Positions 14,435 to 27,185 of a stretch of DNA of 64,000 nucleotides are shown one piece after another. Position 1 is the stretch's first letter. Each line of letters opens with the position of its first letter. Source of the stretch: Pampus argenteus (Eukaryota > Chordata > Actinopteri > Scombriformes > Stromateidae); assembly GCA_036937835.1 (NCBI GenBank), contig CM072869.1, positions 9,336,001 to 9,400,000 on the forward strand. Direction: 5' to 3'. A program made the position numbers and the translations under genes. The notes under the pieces are model-generated. The model had not been told where the DNA came from, did no database searches, and saw only the letters and a list, made by a program, of their open reading frames with translations.

Positions 14435-15099
14435 AACACAGCCAGATACATGACCTGAGGGTCAGCTGTCGTGACTGCTGCTCCTGTTCGTCCCTTAGGG
14501 ACAGTGGGCGGACAGGCTATTGATCAGCCAGACTATTATCAGAGCTGAAGCTGTTTATCATGCTGTCTGCTCTCAGCAGGGAGCCTCCGTCTCTAATGGA
14601 CCATGGTACGGAGCTCCCCTGCACCTGTCCTTGTCACCCCCACACCTTGAGCACCATCGATCCCCACATCACCTGTCCTTGTCCCACTGGTGCCCCACTC
14701 TCTGGGGGCGGGTAGCTCCTCCTGTACTGTCAGCACTGAAATATGTTTCTCATTGGTGTCGCCCTGCTGATGAGTCTCTCCTCTGTCCTTTTAGAAACCT
14801 CCATCTCTCTGGTAACTACAGTTTGGAAACAATGATAACCACATTATTATACTCTGACCGTTGACATAATCACATTTATTAAACTTAAGCAAGCAAGAAG
14901 GAGCCTTAATATTAATTTTTATATCATAGAGGTTACTCATTATGTTAAAGGAAGCAAAAAACACAAGATCTTACATTTCCGCAAAATATGACTTAACATC
15001 ATCTTCCTTTAAGCCCTCCCTGCCTGGTAAACACAGTCAAGGGTCAGGGTGAGACTGTCAAACAAAGTCTTTCAAACTCCACACCTCTAGCTTGAAACA

Positions 15100-15515
15100 C
15101 AAACTTTCTGCCTTAAATTTGTAGTGTCATGACGTAATCTCGGATAACCCACATTACTAAGACACCATCAGTGTTATATCCTCACTACAGGCCGCTGTTT
15201 CATCCACAGAAGACATTATTCAAATGTTGAAAAGTGGCAATTACACCAGCTTGAGGATGAAGCCAGTGTGGAAGTACTTTAAAGTGTAATACTGCCAATG
15301 GCTGGGTCAACTTTCAACTCTCCAGAAATACTAAATCAATAATTTCAGTCAGTACGGTCTCAATCACTAACTTCAGGGCCCTCGAATAGGTGTGCTGGTG
15401 GTCATTTTGGAAATGAATGCTCCGTTAATGAGATTTGCAACTCAAACCAGCTCCAACACAAACCAGTGGGTGACTTCACACATCACCCTGCCCATCGTCA
15501 TATTAAATCTATGGA
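15100..15515. mobile_element. Probable old dispersed repeat copy
   Basis: The right part (GGGTGACTTCACACATC to TTAAATCTATGG) resembles the end of a fish repeat that usually closes with ACAGTCTATGG. A 31-bp segment at 15173-15203 is repeated at 13974-14004. Boundaries are uncertain. Confidence 0.35.
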
Positions 15516-15789
15516 TACTGTTCGCTGACAAAGCTTGAGTGTATTTTCCATTGACAGTGAGTGTCCTACTATATGTGCTCATTTGATGGGATAAAACTGG
15601 GTCCAGTCACACACTTTGAGACAGTGGTCAATATCAGCTCTGTGTACAGCATAGCTGGCTTATTAAAAAGGAGCCAATAAATGTCAGACACCAGAAGCCG
15701 GAGCCATAAACAAGCCAGTGGACAGTGGTTTTTCAGAGGTCACGCAGAGTGCTCAGTCGTCTGTGGTGGCTGGCCGGGGGAAAAAAAAA

Positions 15790-16115
15790 AAAAGTGATGA
15801 GGATTTAATGATATCCAGCTTTGTGGCTATTGATAGCAGAGTCAATGGGCTGCACTGTGGGTGTCTCTCTGATACACAGCAGATTAGCAGCTCTGTGCCA
15901 GATGAAAACATCTGAGATCAATAGGACACAGGGGAGAATCAATAATCGTCCCACTGCTCTGTGGCTTTCATTTGGTGGATTGCCCTGGTCCTTTATTGCC
16001 TGCCGTGCTGTCAGCGTGCCATTTACTACATTCATAAAACATGCATCACAGATCTGTCACGGGCATCATATGTTAATGCCTGCTGCTAATGAATATGAAT
16101 GCTCTGTTCATAAGC
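15790..16115. promoter_or_regulatory. Candidate conserved noncoding element
   Basis: A dense mix of AATCAATAATC, CCTTTATTGCC, CATTTACTACATTCATAAA and CTAATGAATATGAAT motifs without simple repeats resembles a deeply conserved enhancer. Conservation was not tested. Confidence 0.3.
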
Positions 16116-16379
16116 CCAGTCTCTCTCTCATTACATTGCTTTACACCTCACTGAGTCTGGAGAGCTCGCCTTGGATGAAATGTAAATCACTGCTTTATTG
16201 GGGTAAAATGCATGACTATCATACTAAAACGCTACACAGGTGAGAACAAAATACACTCACTTTGCAGTAGATCAAATGCTTTGAAGCCAATAGTCTTAGT
16301 AAAAATGTGAGGAATGAGTGGGCTAATTGCAGCATCATCACCAAAACCTGAGATGTGTAAAATAAAAGAGAATATTCAG

Positions 16380-16700
16380 TCATGTTCTAAATATTATAAT
16401 CAGCATTACCTGTCTTGTCGCGCTTCATTATAGTCCAGAGATCTTAGATTAATTAGCATTATTGTGCACAGTGAGTGAGAGAATTGGACAGTAATTACAT
16501 TAACCTTCTGGATCACACCTTGTCTTTTTACAAGACATGTCTGAGCAATAAAAGATTGCTACTGCAGAGATGATTACTCTTATCCTTGACAGTGTCTGCC
16601 TTCCAAATTGATCCAATTAGCCATTCAGGGCTAATTTAATTACTAGGGGCTGCTATAGCCTCTCTATCTTTCTGTCCTTGCCTCTAGGATAATCATAACT
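16380..16700. promoter_or_regulatory. Candidate conserved noncoding element rich in homeodomain cores
   Basis: It contains TAATTA (16450-16455) in GATTAATTAGCATTATTG, CAGTAATTACATTAACC, CCAATTAGCC and GGCTAATTTAATTACTAGG within about 320 bp. It is enhancer-like; conservation was not tested. Confidence 0.35.
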
Positions 16701-17654
16701 CTGAGGACTGGAACAGATTATCTTTAGCACATGCATGAAGAAAGCAAATTTAATCTGATATGGAAAAACATGAATTAATTGTCCCTTTTATAGCCACTGA
16801 ATGCAAGCAAAAATACTACTTTTTGTCCTGATTTTTTTTATATGTATTAATGCCTTCTGCAATACCAATCTTATCATTCTTTGCAGGGAAAGATAGCGAG
16901 CAGCAGAGGCTAGCTCTGTCACAGTTATCAGCCTCAGAAGTTTCTCACTTGGTACATTTTTCTGGAATATCAATCACATAAAAAAAAAGTATGTTTCATT
17001 TTAGACATTAATGAAGGTGAGAACTGGCTGGTATGAAATAACATATCCACATCATTAGTATGCATGGGCCAGCCTGGTAGTTGATATAAGGAAAAACCGC
17101 CTTCATGCACACAGTGTAATCTCATCTGCTTCACTATGAGCACAGCAGTGGGACGTCGGGCACTTACCAATCATCTCTGCTCCAGGGACAATATGGGTTT
17201 GAGAAATGAGAGGCGGAAGCCACTGCGTTGCCAGCCGTATCCATAATTGGCAAACCGAACACGATGAGAATGAACTCTGGGCTTGGCTCGTCTTTGTTGT
17301 AATTAAGATGAAATTCACCAATCATTTAAACTCACAAATGGAGGTTTGACAGGAAGCCAAGAGCTCATTGAAATACCATTGGCTTGCAGTTTAGGTATTT
17401 ATCTGTCTCTGCAGAACTGAGGAGCCATTATTTAAGTTTCTTCAATCAGTGTTCAGGATTCTAGTAAACCTTTGAGTGAAAGTCAAATGGTGATGCATAA
17501 GAAAGCAGAAAACATATATATTATAAATAAATATGAATATATGAATGTTTAGGATATTCTTTGCTACAGTTGGACTTTTGGGGCACTGTTATTGACATGA
17601 ATAACTAAGCCCTTTGACTATGTGACAAGAAATGCAAAGTTAATAACAGTGACT

Positions 17655-17735
17655 TCAGACTGAGGCTCCGGCTTTGGGGCCCCCTGAACCCTTGGGCCCC
17701 TGGACCTGGTAGGCCCGTTCAGTAATCCTTATATA
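17655..17735. repeat. Possible dispersed repeat fragment rich in GGGCCCC
   Basis: GGGGCCCCCTGAACCCTTGG followed by CCTGGTAGGCCCGTTCAGTA resembles part of a fish repeat I recall. It is short and uncertain. Confidence 0.3.
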
Positions 17736-18899
17736 TCTATCATCTCTTAAGCAGCTTCCATATAGTGTGGAAATTAAAGTTTGAAATGCAAAGATCTACA
17801 GGAAACAAATCTGTTGAGTATCCTGAAAAAAAATGTTTTTTTTATTTTTTCCTGTTGCATCTCCTCATCTCACTGTGGATTTGATTCATAAGCATGTCAT
17901 GTTAGATTCAGGCCAACTTTGGGAGCTAATGAGTTGAAACAGACCCAGAAACTTAGATAGCCAGTGGGAGCCGCATTAAAGGCTGCATGTTCGCAACTCT
18001 GCTAATCCTGCAGGGGCTTTCTTCAATGCCTGTGTGTGAATCTCACATGGTCATGATGGGAACATACAAACAGAGCTTTAATCAGGGAATTGTTTGGGGA
18101 GAGTTCTTTTAATCTGTGATTATAACACCAGATCAATGAGGATTCCTGCTCTGAGCTGTGTCAGATTTACATCAAATATTCATTGCCAGCTTTCCCAGAG
18201 GATTCACCGCCACAGACAGCTGCTGACTTTTATTCTATACGGAGCAGATGGAAAACCAAACCGCCAAGTGAATTCTCTGTAAAGACCGAGCTGCTCCAAA
18301 TTGGGTCTTATGTAAGAAAAGTTGCAAACTGCAGTAATTATCTACAAAGTGCCGCTTTATGTTTTGAGAAAAAAAATGTCGCCATCCTACTCCAACCAGC
18401 TTTAGGATGGTGAGTCAACGACATATTAAACATGGTTACACAACAGCATTGTACAGTAAAGGAAAGAAATCTCCAGAGATAAACTCAGCCCCTGCAATGC
18501 CTTGTCATTAGAAAGTGTTTGGTTTTTGCTTCATGATTCCCTCTAAAGAACTGAGGCATAACTTAAGAGTGGACACAGTCTTTTGAGTGCAACAATGAAT
18601 AATATATGTTTGCTGTATTACTATAGTGAAACAATAAAAAAAGTTTCAGGGATTAGATCAGTGGAAATCTTTTGCTTTTCCTTCATGTGCTATCAGACAA
18701 TTGCAATACAGCCCTAGATTCAAAGGTTTTAAGTGATGTAGCATTTTTATATATAAAATTATGCAAGAATGAGAAGAACACCTGTTTCATTTATTGGCTA
18801 TATACACTAATTTCTTCAGTTAGTTATTAATAATGAAGAAAAAAAAATGCACTTTTCTTATAATTCTCATAATTCCCATGAAGACATGTTATTACTTTA

Positions 18900-19460
18900 G
18901 AGACACAATTGGGCGTTAAAATCAGAGCCTTAAAGCCATATGCCTATTCATAACAAAACAGAAGTTAGAGAAGCAACACAAGCTCCTAGCACTGCAAGAC
19001 AGTTTAATCTTTTTTAATGTTTGATGGTATTTGCTTGAAAGCAAAAGCAACAAGTACATAATTATCTGTCTAATTAAGCTGCCAAAACACAAGCACAGTG
19101 CTGGAGCACCTCTGAAACAGTGAGTGCACCATTCATTAGCATGTGCTATAAGCTTATTAATCATCTAACAGCCAATTAGCACACTGTTACCATTTGCAGT
19201 GGGTGTGTAAATAAATTCCTGGGTTAATTTCTTCCTCTGATAATAAAGGGAACATTATGAAAATTAGCTCTGTGACTATGTAAATGATCTATGTCGTTAA
19301 TTGCATAGCAGCGATAGATGTTTTCCATGAACCGGGTTGGTGATGCAACAAATATTTCCTGGGCTGTTAGAGAAATTAAACGGGTAGCTGCTGATTCCCT
19401 GGAGGAATCCACAAGCTACAATAATGACATTTACCCAGCCCTCTGGCACACTGATAATGA
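18900..19460. promoter_or_regulatory. Candidate conserved noncoding block
   Basis: Several homeodomain-type cores (TAATTA at 19071-19076, CATTAGCATG, CTTATTAATCATC, CCAATTAGCAC, GTTAATTGCATAG) occur in a repeat-free 560 bp. It resembles a developmental enhancer cluster; conservation was not tested. Confidence 0.35.
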
Positions 19461-19769
19461 CAATGTCGCTGCTTGGCAGCAGGCCAGTGGGAGGTGAAGG
19501 CGGTGGTGTGGGGCTGGCAATCATCTCAGAGAAAGACAGCTTGGACACACACAAGCACACACATAATTATGCACACACATTGGCCATAGTAGTAGAAAAA
19601 GAGTGCGTTTTAAGGACTAAATCAGCGCTCTTGTATCACCCACTGGTAATTAATAATAATTGCTTTCTAATAAGGGCAATGCCATTAGCAAATTACCTCG
19701 ACTGAAATGCAACTGCAGCAGAACATGCTGTTATTGGAAATAGAATCTAATGGGATTCACTTGACCAAA

Positions 19770-19792
19770 ACACACACACACACACACACACA
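19770..19792. repeat. (AC)n microsatellite
   Basis: A short CA run. Confidence 0.95.
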
Positions 19793-22200
19793 GAGAATTC
19801 ATTGAAAACAACTGATGACCACTCGCTGCTAATGGAATTAGATGCATAATGCATTATAGCTGTCAAAATAATGTCATCACATGTACAGACATGGAGCTGA
19901 TGCTGAATCACTGACAGCAGACAGGAGAAGAGATGGGGGATTTCACTGTTGATGTTATACTGACAAGTGAGAGATGTTTGGATGTTAGAAAAACACAAAA
20001 GCAAGGTAGGTCCTGTTTCATTTTGCTTGAACCCACCACCCCAGCCCCCGCTGTTCTAGCCTTTTGAAAAATGCCCCAAGCTGGTCTTAATCATGCATGT
20101 GACAGAGGAGGAAATGGAAGCCAGTGCAGACAGACAGGATGAATGGAGCATTTGCTTCGGGTAGCTTCCATAAAACAGCCTTCGATGCAGTACTGCCCTT
20201 GTACTGCTGACAATGTCTGGCTCCTGACTGTGCAGCTCAAACACTTCAGCAAATACACTCAGCATGGCCAGCCAGATAAAGTGAGTCTTGGTAGTATGTA
20301 ACTAGTAGGCCTTTTCAATTTATTAAGCATGAGTATGCTTGTTGTTAGGTGGTGATTTTGTTATTGTTATAAAAAAAAGATGAAGCTCATTAATATGATG
20401 AAAGGATTACATTTAGCTGTTTTCATGTCATATTATTTAAGCGACCATATAGAGTCAGTGTTTATTTATCAACTGCTTAGCCTTAAATTCAGTCAATTCA
20501 CCCCTCCTTCTGCAGCCCAATCAATTAACACACAGGTAATACTAGGCCTATTAGAGACAGCCAAAACCTTCCCAGCCCTGTCATCTGCTGTTGGAACAAT
20601 TGCTTAATATAACACCAGACTCAAAGGAGCACTTACTGGGGCCCAATTCTCTGGAATCAATAACAACAGGCAGGTTATATTGTTTCAAACAAGGAAACAG
20701 TGGGGGGATGAGAGAGAGAAGCAGAGAGATGGGAGGTGGGTCAATACGGGTGCTTGGGTTTAAGAGACGCTGGCTCAGCCATAAAAAAAAACACACTGTG
20801 CCCTAAAGTGCTGCTGTTCTCTGACATGGATATAAGCACCACTTCCTGGGCAGAGGGGAGGGCAGAGGATCTGCCTGTTGTTGAGGTCTGAGAAAGGACG
20901 CAACCTATCACCAGGCCTCTTCACAACTATGAGAAAAGCCACAAGGTTTAACCTCTGAGCAGAAACACAACAGCTAAAGGGCAGCAGCCTGCAGGGAGAT
21001 GCTGTGCGACCGTCTACAGCTTTTGTCACTAGCACTGTGGGACACCGGAGGGGAGTGGCAGCAGTCATGACATTTAGGGTCAGGGAAGATTTCATTTTCT
21101 TGATGATAATTCTTCAGGAGCTGTCCATCAAAGATGATGAAAATTCAGATTGTGCTGCAAGCAGATGATTAGAAAGGCATTTGCCATCCATATAACACAA
21201 ATGTCACAGCCTCGCTAGCATAACAATGACAGGGCAGAGCCACCCAGCCGAGCTAATGGAGAGCATTTTTCTAGTAAGTGAAGCTGTTGTCTCTCTGGGG
21301 CCTGTCAATGTCAGAGCTGCATGGATCGCATCATTTCCTGTGCCAGCAGGGTGAGCTGGCTGGGGATACCACAAGGTATCGATCTGTCTGTAATCACACA
21401 AGCAGTTTGGGCTTCAGAAAAACTTCATCCTGAAGTGCTTAGCTTTAAGGACGGGATCCAATTTCTTTGCACAGAGCAGGAGAGGAGTGAAGGAGGGAGG
21501 GACAGAGATACGGTGTCAGTGATCTTTGCCACAGCCCTGAAACTGAAGAGCAGACAGATATTGACAGCATGCTGTCTATCATCAGCACTGCAAGCCTGAC
21601 TCTGCCCCTGTATGACCCAGTGGAAATACTTGTGTGAGACCTCATCACCACTGAATCCTTTAGCGCATGATCCAATAATCAACCTTCACAGTTTTCTGCT
21701 GCATGATCAGTTTGGTCCAATCAGATAACAGTACCCGATGCCAAAATATGTTGGTCATCTAAAGAGCATCAGAGAGGGCCTGAAAATAAAGACCAAGTGA
21801 GGAATGAGATTCAGAATCTCCTGTTTTCAAAGAAAGAAAGAGATATCTATCTGAAAGTGTGCTTGTGTATTTCTATTAAAAATGATCCAAGTAGATTGGA
21901 GGATGGTTTTAAATGAAGGGGGAATTTGAATAATTGTCTATTTTGGTAACAGAAGAGGCGGTTTTGACTAACAATGAATGGGTGAATGATCACACCTGCA
22001 TCTTTGGTTGAAGACACAGAACCACAGAGAACAGAAGAAAAGAAAAAAGTGCGAGAGAGTGAGGAAGCAGGTGAAGAGGAGGTGTGAACCAAAGCATCTT
22101 CACAGGAAGGGTGTGATCATTTCTTCCTCTCATATTATTTCTCTTTGATGTATTCCCATGAAAGCATCACCAACTCAGATTCAGAATCTCCAAATCATGA
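19793..22200. other. Gene-free region
   Basis: No protein gene is recognised. The stretch at about 20,380-20,640 (CATTAATATGATG, CAATCAATTAACAC) is another possible regulatory element. Two palindromic AGATTCAGAATCT copies occur at about 21,807-21,819 and 22,177-22,190. Confidence 0.5.
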
Positions 22201-22204
22201 GGTT

Positions 22205-22217
22205 GATATATATATAC

Positions 22218-22284
<67 letters not shown>
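22205..22284. repeat. (TA)n microsatellite, about 80 bp
   Basis: A long TA tract with two TACA interruptions, followed by a short CA run. It may be length-variable. Confidence 0.97.
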
Positions 22285-22291
<7 letters not shown>

Positions 22292-23159
22292 TGTTATGTA
22301 TATGCAGTACAAGTAATATGCACAATATCATGAAGTATATATGATATAAACAGAGGAGAATACATCAAGAAATCTGCATAAAAGGACTTCATTATTGATC
22401 TGATTGAGGTCATGCCAGTAAAGTCCTTTGAATGTGAATATTATAAATAGTTTGGAGAGTGAATAGAAAAAAAGAAATATGACTCCCATTAGATTGATTT
22501 TTCTCTTTGCATAAATCCAACAATGTGTTTTTATTCATCTGTGTATTTATAGCAACCTAGGAGAATAAAGGAAGTCTGTGAATGTTTGTGAAGAAACATT
22601 GAAATGATGAACTTGAGTGAATATTTACTCTATTGTTTCAACATATTGGTGCAGAAGCAGATATGCAGAGGACAGACAGAAAGAGCTGTGTGCTTCTGCA
22701 CGGCTGCTATCAGACAGCACACCATGACTTCTTCCAGCTTCCAGCATGCTACCTGCATAGGTCCCCCCCAGTTGCCATGGTAATAGAGATTGGCGTAAGT
22801 AGTGACGGGCCAACCACAGACATCAGAGCGACTCTTAAGCAGAAACATCAGATGGCTGCTGGTGGAGGTGATTTATTAAGCCTGTGTTCAAAGTCCATTT
22901 GAACCATAACAAGCCTATAAGTATGCAACAGATCGAATACATTAAACCGGTTCAGAAAGCCCTCTCCCTCTTCATTATGGCATTCATATTACATTCCGTC
23001 ATGCATGAAAGGATGAATGAAAGAACAAACAATCATCTGAATAAAAGATTCTGGAGTGTGCTGAAAATCAGGCTCACAACAATCTTATTTGGAGCATATC
23101 ATGTTTATGCACAGAGTAAGCCACAATTTGCTTCTAAATAATTGACTTCTCCAGTGTTA

Positions 23160-23560
23160 ATATCTCAGGAGACCCTTTGGGTTTATTCACTGAATGGCCT
23201 TTGCAGTATGCACAGCATATTAGCCTTTCAGAAATGTCTTGTCAGGCCTGACACCAGGCTATACGCAGGCTCTTCTCCTCAAAGCATTTTCCCTGAATAA
23301 TAACCTTCAACTAACCTTTAAACCACAGTGAATAATTTCATTCCTATTTTCATATCAATGGCTGAGTCAAGCCAGGCAATTATCTTTTATCCGTATACTT
23401 TGCTGTCAGTGGAGAGAATAATAAAGTTTTCCCTTGTGTGGAACTGGAGAAAGAAGAGAAGAGAGGGAGCCAAAAAAAAGGAGAGCAAGATGCTGGAGAT
23501 GCTATCTAAAAACATTAATGCAGCGATGAATTATTCAGTAATGACTACAAGATCTGTCAT
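23160..23560. promoter_or_regulatory. Candidate conserved noncoding element
   Basis: A mostly repeat-free stretch with CCTGAATAATAACC, CAGGCAATTATC, AACATTAATGCAGCG and GAATTATTCAGTAATG motifs. GAATTATTCAGT also occurs in the candidate element near 26,990. Conservation was not tested. Confidence 0.28.
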
Positions 23561-26010
23561 ATTAAAAAAAAAAAAAAGCTCTGCTAACATCTGCACTGTG
23601 TTCTGAGGGGGCTGAGCAGAGCAGGGCATTGATGCCAGAACGCCTCTGAAGATAAACATGACAAATTGGCAGATCATCTGTTCAATTAGGATAGCAGAGC
23701 AGGTGTGCTGGTGAGGCGCCTGTGCCACAAGATGACACAGTTACCAAGACAAACCAGAGGCATGATGGGAAATACCTTGTTTGTGTGACAGTGATTTAGA
23801 GCGATGCACCAGAAGGATACCCCAAGAAAAAAAAAAAAAGGATATTCCCCTTGGTACTCATTAAAATTCGACTGCAGACGGCACCCTGCCCCCTCTCTCC
23901 CCCAGTTTCATCGCTTCATCCTTCTGCTTTTGGCTCCTCAGCTGCTTGACTGGACCTTCCAGGATCATTTCTTATTAATCCATAAAACATACCACACTGG
24001 TGATTGGATTGAAGGGAGCACTGGAGCAGCAAAACATGAAATATGAAAAAAAAAAAAAAAATCACACATTTTTCGGCGAGCAAGCAGGCAGGTGGGGAGG
24101 GGGGAGGGCAGAGAGTAGAATAAGTGGTGAACATGGAATGGGGCTGTGTGAGAGAGATGATGTTGAGGGGGGTGGAGGAGAGGAACCATGGGGGCCAAAG
24201 GAGGGAGAGGAGATATAGAGAGAGGAGGGGGGAGGGGTGCAAGCAAGAAACATGTTTTGAAATATTAATCTGTGGTTCTGGCCGTGGGCTGGTGCACAGA
24301 GATGAAAAAAAGCAGGGGAACCTTTGAAGCGAGGGAATGTTCCCTGCACTCATGAAGCAAGCGGCCATGTTGGTGGAGAACAACTGGGGCAGGTGCAATG
24401 TGTTCCCCTCACATCTGAGAGTCCTTGCCTCCACTCTACCCCATACAGCTTATTGGTGCAGAGCATATTTCGAGTGCTTCCTTTTCCCAGCCCTGACACA
24501 AATGAGATGAGTGTGGTACAGTCTCTTAATCCCCAGTGCCTTGTAAAGCCTTTGAAAGGAATACTTACTGCGGCATAAACTATCGTTCACAGTCTTAAGG
24601 CAAGCACAGGCTCTGTGCTCTGAGGGGAAGACAACTTCTTGTATGCAGCATCCAGTGGTTGTAGCATCATTGGATTTAGGTGAGAAAGGGAAAGTGTGTA
24701 ACAGGATATCACAGGATTTTATTGAACCTTAATGACCTGCTGAAGCCCCGTTGAAGGACTAATGGATTCAGCACTCTGTTGTGACTACCCCATGTGCCCC
24801 GTTATAACCACAGCTCACTTACTCACAGCTCAGTGTGGCCAGCCAGCCGCATCACCTCTCCGCCATCTCTCGGCATCACACATGATCTCACTCCCCTGGT
24901 CTCCACACACGTAGCAGCTACAGCGGCAACGCACATGCAACAGCGTGAGGTTGTCTGCAGTGGCAAAAAAAAGTGAAGGCTCATTAAACATGAAAGAAAA
25001 AACTCATTTAGGTGGATAACTTAATATGCAGTCCTCGATTTTTTTACTACGGCAAACACATCCACAATGAAGACAATACATTAAAATACTTTAAAAAATC
25101 ACATTGGGAAAAGTCATCATCATTAAAGCGCACTCAGGCTAAGTATCTTAGATGAATTATGCTCCCTGCATCAAAAGACAGCAGGAATAACATTGGGAGT
25201 GTGTCCTTTTCCTCCTCTATTCTCTGGCAGCACCCTGCTGGGAAACTTGAAATTACCCTCTGTCTGGCTATTCTCCACTAATAATAATGATAAAGTTTTT
25301 TTCTCCCTAATTATGCAAAGAACTCTCAATTAGCATAACTCGTCCTCTGTGTCAGTACAAACAGTAGAACACCCTGCGGGCCCATGATGGTTTCATTCTC
25401 TGCCTGTTTTTCTTTTTCTCTGCTTGTTATTTCATTTTTTTTTCTTTTTTTTTGACGTCTTCTTGTGTCTGAAGAAAGATGTATGTTAATAAAGATAGCT
25501 GTGGTTGGTGCAGGTGTAAAAGGAGCTGCTTTGTTTAGTATGCTGCCCTCTGCAGGACCCCCAGAGGGGTTGCAGTACTGTGAAAGCCAGGCCTTCAGTG
25601 ACACACTCCTCCTCTCAAGCAGCCTGCAGCAAAGATTAAAGATGTATGTTTAGGGCAGATCAAATAGAATGCAGAATCTACAGGCCTACAGAGAGAAAAC
25701 AACACAATAAAAAAAAAGGTTTTAAATAAAACCATACATATTGTACGCTCCAGGCTTTGTCTGAGCCTGGAGTCGCACTGGCTGATAGCGTCCATCATCG
25801 CCAGACATCATCAAAAGAAACAGGCGTCATGAAAACCAAAGCTTGTGCTTGTGGTATGTGCGTTTTAAGGACAATGCAGTCCTGAGGGAAAACCATGAAA
25901 GAAAGCTGTGAACAAGTGATGGCTGGCACAGGTTTCTCTTCATGTAAATGAGTGTATAATAGGAGTACGTTAGAACTCTTTACAGAAAGTGTCACCTGGG
26001 ATTCAAAGGT

Positions 26011-26013
<3 letters not shown>

Positions 26014-26052
<39 letters not shown>
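26014..26052. repeat. (AT)n microsatellite bounded by GTGATA/TATCAC
   Basis: The AT run is framed by GTGATA on the left and TATCAC on the right, so the whole 26011-26055 is a near-perfect palindrome. Confidence 0.95.
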
Positions 26053-26056
<4 letters not shown>

Positions 26057-26624
26057 ATTTTAAATACTCTGAAGCGTGAGAAGAAAATAAGACATTAAAA
26101 TCTGATTAACATGGATGTGGAAGTGTGTACCATGTACAGTACACAGTAGTAAACTCACAGTAGTAAGCAGTACATAATGTACTTCTGAGCGCTGATGAAA
26201 GTGCCTGTAAGTCCTTAAGGGTTTTGCAGTAAACACTACAAACAGACAATCCCTAGAGAACCTCATCCCCCCCCCTCGTCTTCCTCTTCCCTCTGTCTCT
26301 GAGGAAGTGCTCCTTGAGAGGGAACACCATTAAGACCACACCGATGGTGGAGACACAGCATTTCGTAAAAAAAGAAAAAAAAAAAATAGAAAGGCAGCAA
26401 CCTTCGAATAGATCCACTGGTTCTGCTGACTTGCGCTCTATCAAGTATCCTCAACACTAGAAAAAGTCATTGCTGAAGGTGTGTGAAGTGGACACCCAGC
26501 CACCACATGACACAGCGATATCCAATCAGTGAACAACGTTTTGACACATCAGCAGCACTCCAGAGGGCCTGTGCCGACTCAAGTGTCCACATTCCTGCTC
26601 AGTGGGCGCTCGGCCCAGCCAAGA

Positions 26625-26644
26625 ACACACACACACACACACAC
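26625..26644. repeat. (AC)n microsatellite
   Basis: A short CA run. Confidence 0.95.
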
Positions 26645-26934
26645 AGAAACTGACACATGCATGTATGGAGCACCATTTCCTGTAAGAAGTGGAGATGAAA
26701 GGTCACATTATGGTGTCAGATTAGACATGGCTTTGAGTCCAATCCTCTCGCAGCTCGGTCAGACACATTAGAGGGACATGTTTTCACATCGACTCATTTA
26801 AGGTGCACATGTGAGCCTCGTGAAATCCTCTCTCCTCCTTACATCCCACTTCCACTGCCTCAGGCGCTTACAAAGAGAAGTGAGAATGAGAAAGAAAAAG
26901 AGAGAAAGTGTGTGTGTGAGAAAGAGAGAGAGGA

Positions 26935-27185
26935 TTTCACGAATGCCTTCATCATTTAAACGGCTGTGCTGTCGCTAGAGCGCAGCATGAATTATTCAGT
27001 GAGACTGCTCCTTCTTCAAACAGACAAATAGAATAGGATTACGCCTCCACAAAGCAAATGGTAAACACCACAATCAAAACAACAGAATTAATTAGGTAAT
27101 TAGGGAGACAAAATAAATGTGAAATAATGATAAACTCTTCTGAGACCACAGCTGCAACTCTGTTACAGTATGCAAATATGCAGAT
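26935..27185. promoter_or_regulatory. Candidate enhancer with tandem TAATTA and octamer sites
   Basis: Two TAATTA sites (27089-27094 and 27097-27102) lie 8 bp apart start to start, followed by an octamer ATGCAAAT (27170-27177) and preceded by GAATTATTCAGTGAG. The arrangement is typical of homeodomain/POU-bound enhancers. Function is inferred. Confidence 0.35.

Larger units (their letters stand above)
23563..26929. other. Gene-free region with low-complexity tracts
   Basis: It contains poly-A runs at 23,563-23,577 and 24,045-24,060, a purine-rich G/A stretch at about 24,090-24,240, a T-rich run at about 25,435-25,453, a (TA)n tract at 26,014-26,052 and (AC)n at 26,625-26,644. No coding gene is recognised; long ORFs in the purine tract are low-complexity. 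Confidence 0.6.

Noticed and set aside
22145..22333. Ile-Tyr repeat ORF
   Set aside because: Translation of the TA microsatellite, not a gene.
23916..24434. 172-codon Pro/Ser-rich minus-strand ORF and overlapping frames
   Set aside because: Produced by a purine-rich low-complexity tract; several overlapping frames are open for the same reason.
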